A stretch of 64,000 bases of DNA. It comes from Choricystis sp. odSpoLacu1 (lineage: Eukaryota; Chlorophyta; Trebouxiophyceae). The position numbers and the translations under genes are program-made. The stretch is taken from NCBI GenBank assembly GCA_958009055.1, contig OY253654.1, positions 496,001 to 560,000 of the forward strand, written 5' to 3'. This document shows positions 44,389 to 55,500 of the stretch, one piece after another. Numbering within the stretch: the first letter of the stretch is position 1; each line of letters opens with the position of its first letter. A model generated the notes under the pieces. The model ran no database searches and was not told the DNA's origin. It saw only the letters and a list, made by a program, of their open reading frames with translations.

Positions 44389-45054
44389 TCACTTGCCAAA
44401 CGCCCAGAACTTCTTGGCGGGCGGCGGCGGCGGCGGCGGCGGCGGCGCGGGCTTGCCAAAGGAGAAGAGGCCCCCTTTTTTGGCGGGGACGGCCGGCGCG
44501 GCGGGCTTCTTCTCGCGCTGCTCGTTCAGCAGGTACGCGCCCGCCGCCACGGCGCCCGCCAGCAGGAGGGCGCCCACGGCATTGATGCCTTTCTTGCCTT
44601 CGTCGGACTGTGGGTTGTGGGGAGGGAGAGGCAGGGGCGTGAGTCGGTTTTGCGTGTGTGTGTGATCACTCGCCCTCACACTCCACCCCACACAAAACCC
44701 TCTCTCTCTTACGTTGATCGCCTTCTTGGCCTTGGCCCCCGCGTCCCGCGCCGCCGCGCCCGCCTTGTTGGCGGCGTCCTTGGTGGCAGCAGCCGCCTGG
44801 TTGGCCTTCTTCTGCACCGTCTCCTTGGCGGCCTTGGCGGCTGCCTTGGCCTCCGCCTTGACGTCACGCGGCGAGGAGGAAGAGGCACCAGCCTTGGGCG
44901 TGGCCGAGGCGGAGGGACCGGCGGGCGTGGACGCGCGGGAGGAGCCGGTGCGCGGGGTGAACGATTTCTTGAGCTGCTCAGAAAACTTCTTCAGGGACGG
45001 CTTCTTCTCGATGTCGATGGCCGGGATCTCGGGGGTGGGCGTGTTGGAAGCCAT
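44389..45054 (-). CDS. Ala/Lys-rich single-pass membrane protein, LEA-like helix
   Basis: Two exons (45054-44713, 44607-44389, phase 0) encode 186 residues. N-terminus MASNTPTPEIPAIDIEKKPS is polar, followed by a Ser/Pro region and an amphipathic Ala/Lys helix (KAEAKAAAKAAKETVQKKAN, QAAAATKDAANKAGAAARDA) resembling group 3 LEA repeats. Exon 2 adds a membrane segment (AVGALLLAGAVAAGAYLL) and a Pro/Gly tail ending KKFWAFGK. No clear signal peptide, so either tail-proximal anchoring or an organelle membrane. No family recognised; splice phases and composition support a real gene. Confidence 0.6.
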   Translation of the reverse strand: MASNTPTPEIPAIDIEKKPSLKKFSEQLKKSFTPRTGSSRASTPAGPSASATPKAGASSSSPRDVKAEAKAAAKAAKETVQKKANQAAAATKDAANKAGAAARDAGAKAKKAINVRERGFCVGWSVRASDHTHTQNRLTPLPLPPHNPQSDEGKKGINAVGALLLAGAVAAGAYLLNEQREKKPAAPAVPAKKGGLFSFGKPAPPPPPPPPPAKKFWAFGK

Positions 45055-45493
45055 TGGAGTGGGTGGGGTGGGGTGGAAGGGAGCGGCGAGCTGTGGAGGG
45101 GGAAACGGGGGCGCATTTGAAAAACGAACAACCGACGGTTGGAGGCAAATTTTCCCTTGTCGCGCCCCCAAACTCCCTCCCTCGCCGCCAGCGGGTGACT
45201 AGGTCTGTGCAGCCAGCAGGCGCGCGGGGGTGGGTGCAGGTGTGGGCGCCCCCAGACCGTCGACCCCCGATCTCAAACAGCTCCCCACTGGACGCTCGCT
45301 GTCCGTCCACTTCGCCCCCACCCGCACGCCCAAACCCCGTGGTCCGGGCGCCTTTGGGAGAGGGACAGCCCCAGGCCACCATGGGGGGAAGCTAGAGAGG
45401 GCGGCACGCACCTGGTGGGGGTGGAATTGGCGGGAAAGAGGAAAGTTGGTGTGGGGCCGTTTTCGCCGTTTTCTTCTTTCGGACCAAAACGGC
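45055..45493. other. 439-bp gap upstream of the LEA-like gene
   Basis: Between the stop of GTP cyclohydrolase and the start of the next minus-strand gene. No feature seen beyond short chance frames. Confidence 0.55.
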
Positions 45494-47536
45494 TCAACTG
45501 ACGCACCCACTCACACCCACGCCCTCACCCCGCGCCTTCGTTGACACGGTTGTTGTCTGTGACGGGAAATCAACTGTTTTTTTCAGAACATTAACATCGC
45601 TCTCGTTCACCTCCGCCCCCACGCCGCCAGCGCGCCGCGCCGCGCGCTCGCCCCCCCCGCCGCCCCCCCCGCGCGCGGCCAGCGTGACCGTGGACGATGC
45701 CGCCTTCTCCACGCCGCGCGACACCATGCACAGGTGGGCGGCGTCGCACACGACCAGGACGGAGGCGGCGGCGGTGACGGCAGAGACAGCGTCCGCGATT
45801 TGTGCAGTCAACCTCTCCTGGACTTGCAGCCTGTGCGATGCAGCCGCCACGATGTCTTCAAGGGCGGCGCGCGACAGCGCACGCGTCGGCCCCGTCACCG
45901 CGATGCGGGCGGTGCCGTGGAAGGGCAGCATGTGGTGCTCGCACTGCGACGTGAAGCGGAGGGTGGCGTCCACATCGGGCGGGGGAGGGGCAGGGGGCGA
46001 GGCGCCGCCGCCGCTGTCTTGGCTGCCACCCCCACGCCTCCCTGTCGCCTCCTGCGGCAACGAGGTCGAGTAGCCGGCGGTGGAGGCTAGCAGGAAAGCG
46101 ACATACCTTTCGGGCGCCCCCCTGAGCCCCGGCCGCCCCGGGTCCTCCCCCACTTCAGTCAACAATGCTCGCACCGCGTCCTCCATGGCGGCTCGCGTGG
46201 TGGGCGGCACAGCGCGCCCCGGGCGGGGGAGGTGGAGGAGGGCGGCCGCAGCGCGGTTGGCGGCGGCGATCTCGCCTCCATGCACGTGGGACGTGGCGCA
46301 GTCGTCGGCGTCGCCATCCATGGAGGCGCGTGGCGAGTAGGAGTGATGGTGGGTGGAGGGAGGGGCGTGAGGGCCGCCGCAGCACACGGCTGCCGCCGCG
46401 CGAACAGGCGACGGCGTCGCGGGCGCCGCCGCGGGGGACGGCGGCCGCGTCGATGCCGCGGACGCACCGCCTCCAGGCGTCGTTGGCGTCGGTGGCGGAG
46501 GCCACGACCGCCCCCGCCCGGCGGTGGCGTTCTCGTCGCCAGGGCCCCCGATCCGGAGCAGCGCCAAAAATTCGGCGCCATCAGACCCACCCCCTCCCCG
46601 CCCCGCAAACGAGCCGGTCGTGCCACTGGTGACGACGGTGCGGGCGGCGGGGCCCTGGGCCAGGTGGACGGCTTCAACCAGGATGGCGGCGCCGGTGGGG
46701 GCGACGGAGGAATCCAGCGCTGCCAACACGTCCGCTGTGAACGCGGCCTGCGTCGTCAACCGCCGCGAAAACAGTTTGGCCAGCCGCGCCACCTTGGACA
46801 AGCCTAACACGACGCCCGTGGGGCCGGGGGCATACGCAAGAGCCAGGCGGCCGTAGAAGGGGAGGAGGGAATCAGCCGAGGTGGCCGCAAACTCGACGTC
46901 ACGGACGAGGACGATGCCCGGGGGGGAGGGGGACGCCAGGACGGGCTCTGTGAACAGGGCGCCGCCGACGGTGCTGTGTGGTGTGTTGTGTGGGGAGGGG
47001 AGGGGTGGTTAGAAGGAGGGACAGCGTCGGGGAGTCTGGCTGTGTGTTTTTCACCCCCACACACACACTCACGTCTTGACGTCCTGCCGCAAGCCGGTGG
47101 TGGCGTCAATCCAGGCTTTGGCCACGCGCTGTGGAGGGAGGAGGGAGGAAGGGAGGGAGGAGGGTGAGGGAACCGACGAAACAAAATTCTCCGCGGCGGC
47201 CTTTCGTTTGGCGCTGGTGCCCCTCTCTCTCCACCTGCTCCCGCCACCAATTGTGGCGCCCACACGCACGCACACACAACTCTCTCTCCTCTCTCTCTCT
47301 CTCACCTTGGGTGTGTCAAACAGCCCCTCCCGCGTCACGTCCTCGCCGAGTCCTGCCACCAGTGTCTCCACCGCGGCACACATGCGGGCCAGGGACGGTG
47401 CACTGACAGCCGCCGCGGGTGCACCAGCCACACGGCCATCACCGCCCGCCAGGTCGGAGGAGGAGGGCGTCTCGTCGGAGGAGGGGGGGGCGGGGGCACG
47501 CGGGGGCGGCAGCGGCTTGGACGCGCGGGCGCCCAT
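45494..47536 (-). CDS. GCH1: GTP cyclohydrolase I, plant-type tandem domain
   Basis: First enzyme of folate/pterin synthesis, making dihydroneopterin triphosphate from GTP. Exons 47536-47306, 47128-47073, 46973-45494 give 588 residues in frame. Domain 1: MCAAVETLVAGLGEDVTREG, LFDTPKRVAKAWIDATTGLR, LVRDVEFAATSADSLLPFYG, GVVLGLSKVARLAKLFSRRL; here the CEHH zinc site is replaced (ADSL). Domain 2: AVRALLTEVGEDPGRPGLRG, APERYVAFLLASTAGY, RFTSQCEHHMLPFHGTARIA, SHRLQVQERLTAQIADAV and AAHLCMVSRGVEK with both zinc Cys. Plant GTPCHIs have this same two-domain form with complementary degenerate sites. Ala/Pro-rich linker. MGARAS start could be N-myristoylated. Confidence 0.93.
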
Positions 47537-48087
47537 TGTGTGGGGAGGGAGAGGGCAGGGGGGCTCTAGACTGGACGAGGGGGCGCGCGGGTGCCTGCCC
47601 CTGAGGCGCGCGCGCGGGGTGGGGGTGTGGGGGGCCCGCGGCGAGAGAGGGAAAAAGAGGGTTTTGAGGCGAGAGAGCGGCCTCTTCTCTCACACTTCGC
47701 AAACGAGTGCCTCCCCCTGAGGCGCGCGCGCGGGGTGGGGGTGTGGGGGGCCCGCGGCGAGAGAGGGAAAAAGAGGGTTTTGAGGCGAGAGAGCGGCCTC
47801 TTCTCTCACACTTCGCAAACGAGGTGCGTGTGCAATTTCGGGTGTGGGGTCGCGCGACGCCAATCCCGGGCCCGCCCGCCCTGCCCACCACCACTGCGGT
47901 GCAGTGATGGCCGCGCGGACGGGGCGCGGGCGGCCGGCCACACGGAGGCGGGCGGGCCCACGCGGGCAGGCGACCGCTGCCGCGGCGGCCGATCGCAACA
48001 CGTGTTTTCACGCCTCCTTCCCTCTCCCCTCCACAGGCTCCACCCCCATCCACACTCTCTCCTCAACCCCCCTACTCAACTCACAAA
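47537..48087. promoter_or_regulatory. Bidirectional promoter region, GCH1 / eL28, with tandem duplication
   Basis: 551 bp between divergent starts. The GCH1-proximal half is a 116-bp unit repeated twice (see repeat). The eL28-proximal half is GC-rich with no TATA box. Confidence 0.55.
47591..47822. repeat. 116-bp tandem duplication (two copies)
   Basis: Unit 1 47591-47706 and unit 2 47707-47822 differ at one clear position (CTGCCCC versus CTCCCCC). Each copy contains GGCGCGCGCGCGGGG, a GGGGGTGTGGGG block and CTCTTCTCTCACACTTCGC. Confidence 0.93.
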
Positions 48088-48632
48088 ATGTCGTCGCAGC
48101 TGGTCTGGGAGATTGTCAAGAAGAACAACGCGTTCTCCGCGCGCGGCGAGACGGGGTCGCGCCCCCGCTTCTCGCGGGAGCGGGGCAACCTGCGCGGCCT
48201 GCACTCGTACAAGTACTCGGGTGAGTTTGTGTGGTGTGAGTGTGTGTGGGAAGAAGGGATGGAAACGACGGCGCTCTTGCCTTTGACCTTGCACTCACCC
48301 CTTTCCACCCTTCCTCTCCTCCAGGCCTCTGCAACCCGTCCGTCGACGTCGCCGCCGCCCCGGGCGGCGGCATCGCCATCACGGTGTCCCGCCCCAAGAA
48401 CGGGGCCAAGCCCGCCAAGGGGCGCCACACGACGGTGACCAAGACGCCGTCATCCGTGCGCGCGGCGCACGCGGCGGGTGCCGCCGCCGCCTCCCTCGGC
48501 CGTCCCGACCTCAAGCGCGCCGCCGCCGCGCGCGCGTCCGCCCTGTCCCGCGCCGCGCGGGCGGGCAAGGCGACCGCCAAGCCGGCCGCGGCGGCGGCGC
48601 CGGTGGCGATGGAGGTGGCGGAGGTCGCTTGA
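48088..48632 (+). CDS. RPL28: 60S ribosomal protein eL28
   Basis: Two exons (48088-48220 and 48325-48632, phase 1) give 146 residues. N-terminus MSSQLVWEIVKKNNAFSARG is diagnostic (family: LxWxIVxxNNxFL), followed by RPRFSRERGNLRGLHSYKYS across the splice to GLCNPSVDVAAAPGGGIAIT and GRHTTVTKTPSSVRAAH. The C-terminal half is more Ala-rich than usual, with RRA/LKRAAAARASALSRAARA and an acidic end VAMEVAEVA. Start fixed by the family N-terminus. Cytosolic large subunit component. Confidence 0.94.
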
Positions 48633-48988
48633 ATGGTGGAAAAAAGATCAACTTTTCTCTGTTTTGTGGCGGGCTGCCTTGAGCGAGTGTGTGGATTGTT
48701 ACTCAAAACACGCGCCAATCAACAAGGCTCGCTTTTTCCCATCCGTTTTTTTTACACGCAAAACAAAGAGGGGGGGGGGGCAAAAAAAGAAAGGCAAGGC
48801 GTTTTTGATCTATTCTCTCTCTCTTTCTCTCTCCCACTCATCTGCCTCTCGGCGAAGAGCTTCACATGTGCGGGTGGTACTGAGGGAGGGGAATGTGAGG
48901 GGGTGTGCAGGGTTGAGGGCAAGAGGCAAACAAAAACAGGCTGCGGGTGTGTGCGGGTGCGATTTTTCTCTCTCTCCCTCCCTCTCTC
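48633..48988. other. 356-bp convergent gap
   Basis: Contains the 3' regions of eL28 (+) and the following minus-strand gene. T-rich and (CT)n stretches; no gene seen. Confidence 0.55.
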
Positions 48989-50743
48989 TCACGCCGCCTG
49001 GGCCGCGTTCCACCCCGAGCGCGGTGCGCTGGACGCGGCGTCAAAGGCGGCCTCCAGGTGGTCGGCCTGTTATGTGGGGAGGAGAGGAGAGTGAATAAAA
49101 AACGTGTGTTTTCGCGCGTCACAAACACACACACACACACTCTCCGCCTCTCTTCCCTCCCCCAAACCTACCGCCTCCGACAGGCGGGACATGACGGCTT
49201 TGCGGGAGGCCTGGTGACAGGATGAGAAGGGAATGGTGGCGCGAAACACGAAAGGGAGGTTTGTTTCCCGCGACCCTCCCGCCCCCACCCTCTTACTCTC
49301 ACCTCTCACTCTCCCCAAAATTCCTACCTGGGCGCCCTTAAATTGGTCAGACATCGCCGAGCGGCCAGAGTGCGTGTTTTTTTCGTACTGTGTGGGGGGT
49401 GGGGAAGTTTTTCAGGGTGTGGGGAGTTATGTGAGGAGGGAGTGTTTGAGGATAAAGTGAATGTTGCCTTTCCCTCTTTCTTCCTTCAACTCTCTCACCT
49501 GCTGCTGCACCTCCGCCCGCCGCGCCTCCGCCGCGTGCTGCGCCTGGGTCAACGCCTCCATAGCCGCATCCCGCTGGGCGAGCAGAGCATCAGCAGAAGC
49601 GCCCGGGGCGGAGGCCACCGCGTCGGCGGCATCCTTCGCGGCCTTGGTCGCCGCGTCGGCCGCGCTCCCCGCCCACGACGTGAAGCTGCTGAACGCATCC
49701 GTCACCGCGCCCGTGGTGTGGGAGGCGGCCTCCTTGGCGGCGCCACTGGTGGCGCCCGCGGCGGCGGAGGCGGCTTCGCCAGCGGCACGCACCGCGTCGC
49801 CGCCCCGCCCAAACCCTCGTTTCAGGGCAGAGAAGACGAACGGCGGCGGCGGGGACGGCGCGAACGCGGACTTGAACGCGTCCAGGGCGGAGTCCAGGGT
49901 GGAGGGCGGGGACGGGGTGAGGTGGAGGGCGGCTTTCGCTTTCTCCCCCCACGACGCTGGGGGGGCAGGGGCAAAGGCACTCCCCACCGCGCGCGCGGCG
50001 TCGCCCGCGGCCCCCGTCAGTGTGGTGGCGGCGCCGTCGCCATCGCCACCCGCCATGTGGAGGCCACGCTTGACGGTCTCCCAGGCGCCGGTGCCGGCGG
50101 CGGACGCGGCGTCGCCAGTCGCGCCAGTCGCGGCGCCGCTGCCGACGTGCAGCGTTTTTTTTACGCCCTCCTTGACGCTCTCGTAAGCGCCGCCCGCGGC
50201 CAGGCGGGCGGCGGCGGCCGCGTTGGCGGCGGCGGAGGCGGCCTGGGTGGGTGTGGCGGTGAGAGGGGTGGGTGGTGGGAAGAGTCGCGCACACGCCCCC
50301 CCTCTCTCCATTTCCCCTCCCACCACCAACGCACCTTGGTCGACGCGGCCCCCGCCACAGGCCCCTGGGCCGCGATGTAGGCTTTGGCGGCATCCAGGAT
50401 CTGCAGGGCTTGAGCGCGCAGCTCGTCGTCGGGGCTGGGTGGGGTGGGGTGGGAGGGTGAGTTTTTTTTTCGACGCAGCGCGGGCGACGACGCAGCGGCC
50501 AGGGTTCACCCGCCCCGCCGCCCGCCCGCCGCGCGCGAGGGCATCCAAAAAATCACACACACTGTGTCTCCCTCTCTCTCCCCACACAACCCATTGCACT
50601 CACACGTCTCCCGTCACGCCGAGGGTGCGCGTGAGCTTCGAGGCGTAAGACTCGTCGGCAGCGCCGAACGCGGCGCGGGCGGGGCGGGTGGACGCCGCCA
50701 GCAGGCATGCCAGGAGGGCGGCCAGCAGCGCTGTGGTGCGCAT
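48989..50743 (-). CDS. Signal-peptide, Ala-rich amphipathic-helix protein, six exons
   Basis: Exons 50743-50604, 50434-50335, 50242-49499, 49387-49328, 49210-49172, 49066-48989 join in phase to 386 residues; all donors are GTGNGN or GTAGGN and acceptors CAG/AG. The start MRTTALLAALLACLLAASTR with an AxA-like cleavage site (ARA|A) is a signal peptide (or lumenal/plastid ER-type). The body has repeats of amphipathic Ala-rich helices, e.g. YESVKEGVKKTLHVG, AWETVKRGLHMAGG, WGEKAKAALHLT, alternating with AAGDAAR-type linkers, like LEA or apolipoprotein helices. The last three small exons encode YEKNTHSGRSAMSDQFKGAQ, then SRKAVMSRLSEAADHLEAAF. No family recognised; good exon logic argues for a real gene. 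Confidence 0.65.
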
Positions 50744-50943
50744 GGTGGTGGCGTGTGTGTGCGGGGGTGTGGGTGTGGCTCTGGGTCGAAGAAACACGAG
50801 AGAGGGTGAGCGAGCAGAGAGTGTTAAAACAGAGTTTCGCCGTTCCTTTTCAATCTGCGACCCCCCGCGCCTTTCCCTGCCCACTCACACCCTCGTCCCA
50901 CCCCTCCCACACACACGCCCGCCCCTGCTTTCAGGGGCGTCCC

Positions 50944-51330
50944 ATGGACCTCGCCGCCGCCGTCGACGCGCTGGACGCCGCCCTCTCCGACCTGCTGCGC
51001 CCGCTGCGGGCGGAGACGGCGCCCGGCCGCCCCGCCGACGCGGGTGAGTGTGAGAGAAGGAGTTGTGATCAGCGTTCGGCGGGAGGAGGGGAGGCGGCGA
51101 GACTAGAGAGAATGGCACCCGCCGTCGCATGCAGGCGTCGGGGGAGACCCCCACACGCCTCTCGCTTCCGCCTGCCTCTCTCACACAAAACCTGCCGTAT
51201 CCCACTTTCATTCCACAGAAGACATCGAGCGCGCCGCCACCGCGTTCGCGGGCGGCGTCGCCGCGCTGCGCGCCGGCATCGCGGCCGCGCGCGCGGGGGC
51301 AGCGCCCGACCGAGTGGCTGCCTTGCAAGA

Positions 51331-51364
<34 letters not shown>

Positions 51365-51598
51365 GCAGTCTCTGTAGTTGTTTGGGGAGGCGAGGATGAC
51401 GGCAATTTTTTATCGACCGATCATGCCAACCCACTGACCCACTCCCCACCAATCCAGGAAGAAGCCGCCCTGCGCCGCGAACTGGACGCCAAGCGCGCCC
51501 TGGTGACCGAGGCGCGCGCCTCGGTGGCCGCCTGGCGGGCGAGAGCGACAGAGCTGGTGGCCGCGGCCGACGCGGCGGCGGCTCTGCCGTCCGAGTGA
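50944..51598 (+). CDS. Small coiled-coil protein, possibly Mediator MED28-like
   Basis: Three exons (50944-51043, 51219-51331, 51458-51598) give 117 residues. N-terminus MDLAAAVDALDAALSDLLRP; middle helix EDIERAATAFAGGVAALRAG; C-terminal coiled coil ALRRELDAKRALVTEARASV with AAWRARATELVAAAD. The pattern LRxELxxKxxLVxxxxxxxxxW is like the Mediator subunit MED28/MED9 helices, but short coiled coils match by chance, so the name is tentative. It sits head-to-head with the signal-peptide gene (200 bp apart). Intron 2 opens with a (GA)n run. Confidence 0.55.
51330..51362 (+). repeat. (GA)n microsatellite at a splice donor
   Basis: About 15 GA units directly after the GTGAGA donor of intron 2 of the coiled-coil gene. 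Confidence 0.85.
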
Positions 51599-51645
51599 CA
51601 GAAAAACATTTTTTTTTTTCGACTCAACACAACACACACACGACA

Positions 51646-52449
51646 ATGACGTCCCTGCAGGATGACGATACCACCACCGTCGACGCTCCACCCGCCGCGG
51701 ATGAGGCGGCTCCCGGCCACCCCCCTATCGAGCGCCTGCCCGCGGGCGCGGCAGCGGGGGGCGACACGATGAACCGCCGCCGCGCCGCGCGCGCGGCCAC
51801 CCTGGACGACCTGCCGACGCCGGGGGAGTATGAGGCCGAGGTGGGGGCTGCGCTGGCGCGAGTGAGGGGTGGGGTTGACGGCGGCAACCGTGCTGAGCCT
51901 CTGCCACCTCTCGCTTCCTCCTCGGACGTTGCGGCCGTCCACGCCGCGCTCCACCTCGCCGGCCGCGTCGCGACGCTGGCCGCCGCCGCCCCCCTCGTCG
52001 GCGCGGTTTACCTGGTGGCCTCCCCCAAGCCCGACCCCGGGACCGACGGGCGGCCGCCGCCCCCGCCCCGGTTGCCGCCGGGGACGACACACGCGCTGCA
52101 GGCGGGCGCGGCCGCGCTCGCAGCAGCCGGCGGCGGCGTTCCGCCGGGTTGGGAGGTCATCCTTCCCGCCTCCACCTCTGGCAGCGCGGTCACCCCCGCC
52201 CGCCTGGCGGCTGCTGCAGCCGCGCTCGCCCCCTCAGGAGACGCGCCCTTCATCGTGCTGGCCCTGGCTGATCGAGACGGCACGGTCGGGTTTACTCGTG
52301 TGTATCCCGGCGTCCGCCCCCCCGATGGCGCTGCAGACCCGGTGGAGGGGGAGGGGGATGACGGCGAGGGGGCCGCCGCTGCGGCTGGTGGCGGCCGGGG
52401 CGGCAAGCGTGGCCGGGGCCGGGGGCGGGGCCGCGGGCGGCGGCCGTGA
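51646..52449 (+). CDS. TSEN15: tRNA-splicing endonuclease subunit Sen15-like protein
   Basis: 267-residue intronless protein. After a disordered N-terminus (MTSLQDDDTTTVDAPPAADE) comes a region with ALHLAGRVATLAAAAPLVGA, YLVASPKPDP, a Pro-rich insertion, GWEVILPASTSGSAVTPARL and IVLALADRDGTVGFTRVYPG with VRPPDG. The last strand pair (hydrophobic-Ala-x-x-Asp-xTVxFxxxxxG) and the preceding LPxxxSxSxxRL match the Sen15 fold, an endonuclease scaffold without active site. The C-terminus is an RGG-like tail (GGKRGRGRGRGRGRRP). Identification by pattern; alternative is an unrelated protein. Ends only 73 bp from the TIMELESS stop (convergent). Confidence 0.5.
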   Translation: MTSLQDDDTTTVDAPPAADEAAPGHPPIERLPAGAAAGGDTMNRRRAARAATLDDLPTPGEYEAEVGAALARVRGGVDGGNRAEPLPPLASSSDVAAVHAALHLAGRVATLAAAAPLVGAVYLVASPKPDPGTDGRPPPPPRLPPGTTHALQAGAAALAAAGGGVPPGWEVILPASTSGSAVTPARLAAAAAALAPSGDAPFIVLALADRDGTVGFTRVYPGVRPPDGAADPVEGEGDDGEGAAAAAGGGRGGKRGRGRGRGRGRRP

Positions 52450-52522
52450 GAAGAGCTTATTGAAAGTGATTTCATTTTCAGTTTTTGCACACACAGACTC
52501 CTCTCCCCTCTCTCTCTCCCTT

Positions 52523-55500
52523 TCACTCGCTGTCGCTGTCGAACGCGGCCCGCACGGGGGCCGCCATGGCACCGATGCGCTTCAGGCGACGCTTCTTGGG
52601 GGCGGGCGCTGTGGTGGCGGCAGCCGCAGGCAACGGCACGTCGGCCGGCGGCGGCGCGTTTTCGTCGCCGACCATCGCCGCCGCCGCGCGCTTGGCGCGC
52701 AGCGCGTCCAGCGCCGCCCGCCTCGCCTCCTCGCGCGCGCCGGGAGAGTCTGCATCGGCGGCGGGCGGCGGCGGCGCGGCGGCAGGTGCGTCGTCGCAGT
52801 CGTCGCTGCTGGTCGCGCGGTCGTCGTCGTCCGAACCGGCCGCCGCGCGCCGCACCGCGCCGCCACCCCGCGGCCGGGTGGCCACCAGCCCCAGCCGCTT
52901 GAGCGCGCGCTTGACCTGGCCCAGGCGCCAGCCGCCAGCCAGCTGGACGGCCACCGTCTCCGCCGCGCCGCGCGGGGGCGGGCCGTCGCCCACCGCGCGC
53001 GCCCACACCGCGGCCACCTCTGCGTCGTGCGCTGCGGTCATGCGCCCCCTCCGCAGGCCGCGCGCCCGCAGCTCCTTGGCCGTCCGAGCGGGCGTCCACC
53101 CAGCCTCCTCCCCCCCAAGGGCGGCCGCCACCAGGTCCAGGCAGGCGCCTTTCCCCGCGTGGTCGTGAAACGCGGACGCCAGTGTCGCCTCCTCCCCCTC
53201 CGTCAGGGGGGGCGGCCCCTTGGGTGCGCGTGGCGGCTTGACGGCATGCCCCAGCCCCCGCACCCGCAGCTGGCGGCGGACGACGCCGGCGGACACGCCG
53301 AGTGACGCCGCCGCGCGGTCCAGGAACGCAGCATCTGTCGCGGGCGCGACGCCCGGCGTCGCCTGCGCCGCCGCTTCCGCGAGAGCGGCCAGCAGGCTGG
53401 CCCCCGCGTCGTCGATGTCGCCGTCGGCTTCGTCAGGCAGGTTGTCCGTGGGCGGAGCAGTTGCTGTTGCGGCCCTGGCTGCGGCGGCGGAACGCGCGTA
53501 CGCGTCGCGCCACCCGTATTGCGACGCGACCGCGTCGGCCCCCGCCGCGCTCTTCCACCACAGCGCCTCCACCGCCAGCAGGGACGCGCACGCGCCATCC
53601 GCAGATGCAGCTTGGCGGGCGTCCACGGCGTCGTCGTCGTCTCCCGGGGAGGGGGGGAGGGTGGGGACGCCGCGCGGCGGGTCGAGGCGGGCCGCCCACG
53701 CACGCCACGCCGACCGCACAGCACTCCCCAACGCGGCACGAGCGGGGCAGGCCACGCCCGCCCCAAACGCGGGGTCAGCCAGCACGTCCCGCATGGCCAC
53801 CAGGGCGCGCACCTGGAACAGGAGGGCGGGCAGGCCGATGCCGCGGGGCGCGGGGAGGGACACGCGGGAGATGAAGGAGGCGAGAGCGGCGTTGACGGGC
53901 GGAGGATTGGACGCCGCCCCCGCCAGCAGCCACACGTACCAGTGGACGACAGGGGCGGACGCCAGCTCGGCTTTGAAGGCGGAGGCCAGGCGGGCGACCG
54001 CGTCGGCGGCCGCGGCGGATGGTTGGGGAGCGGCGCGTGGTGGCGCAGCAGCGTCGTCGGCCACCGCTGCCGCCGCCGCCGCGGTCGCCCCCTTGGCCGG
54101 CGACGCGGCGGACGCGGCGGGCGAGGCCGGCGCCATGGACCGATCAGGCGCGGCCGACCGGTCGCGCGCGGGGGAGGACGGGTCGACGGGCGGCGGCGGC
54201 GACGGCGCGCCGCGCGCGGCGGGCGTCGCGGCCGCGAGCGGCGTGCTGGCCGCCAGTGGCGTCACGGTGGCGACACCAGCCGCCACCGCCACCGTCACCC
54301 CGCGAGGCGGGGCGGACGCGGGGGACGGCGCCGCCGACCGGGGGGGCGTGGCCGCGGGCGCGCCGGGGGTCGCGGCCGCGTCGGGTGGCGCTGGCGTCGC
54401 GCGCGCGTCGCCCGGCGACTGGGCTGCCCGCGGCGCGGGGGATGGTGCTGCCACGGCGGCCACCACAGGCGGCGACGCGCCCGTCACCGCCGCCGCCTGC
54501 GCGGCAGCAGCAGCCGCGTCGGCCTCCGCGCGCGCCGCGCGCGCCGCGTCGGCCGCGCCCGCGTCCGCCGCCGCGACGCGCGCAGCCAACCCCAGCGTGG
54601 CGTGGATGGCGATCGCCAGCGCGTGCGCATCATCCCGCGTCTGGTGACGCGCGTTGAAGCGGCGGACGCCGCCGGAGAGGAGGGCGAGGAGGGTGGCGCG
54701 AGCATCGCCGTCGGCGTGCAGCAGCCGCCGCGCCAGCCGCGCGGACGCGCCCGCGTCCGCCTCCGTCGTCAGGCCGCCCGCCGCCGCGTCCAGGGCGAGC
54801 AGGAGTTGAGTCAGGAAGCGGAGGGAGGCGGCCTGCATGTCCCACGCTTTGTCGGTGGCGTTTGACCCGACGTCGGTCTCGCCCGCCCACACCGACCGCG
54901 CGAGCGCCAACGCGTCCCACCCCAGCGTGGCGGCCGCCCCTCCGAATGAAGGGCGGGGAGGCAGGGCGGCACGCTCCACGCCCGCCGCTTTGGCGGCGGA
55001 GCGGGCGGACGCGGTGGCGGACGCGCGCTCACGTGCCAGTTCTGTGAGCGTGGCACCCACACGAAAAAAACGCGTAAAGTCAGACCGCGCCAGCGTCGAC
55101 ACCAGCACCCCGGGCGCCAGGTCGCGCCCCAGGCCGGCCGCCAGCCCCGCCCAGCCGCCCCCATCCAGCAGGGAGGCGGCAAACGAGGCGAGGGCGGTCA
55201 GGGTGCGGGTGTCGAGAGCAGCCGCGGCGGCCGCACCCGGCGGCGCGCCCGCGCCGACGGCCGCCGTCGGCGCGCTGGTCAGCCGAGCCCGCCCGCCCGC
55301 GCCAAAGGCGCGGGGCGGTCCCCGCCGAGCCACGGGGAGGGATGACATGACGGCGGGGGCGGCGCCCGGGGGGGCGCCCGGCGCAGGGGCGCGCACAAAC
55401 ACGCCGCCAAACCGCGGGCGGCGCGCGGGGCCTGACGCTAGCAGGTGGCGGCGGGCGGCGACGCGCTCCGCGTCCAGCATTTGTTTTTCGCGGCAGGAGG

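Noticed and set aside
48989..49354. Separate 47-residue gene starting at ATG 49354
   Set aside because: The preceding acceptor at 49388 and in-frame joining to the large upstream gene make it the C-terminal part of that gene.
53220..54865. Two long plus-strand frames (475 and 448 codons) antisense to TIMELESS
   Set aside because: GC-rich coding DNA leaves opposite frames open; these lack motifs while TIMELESS homology is clear.
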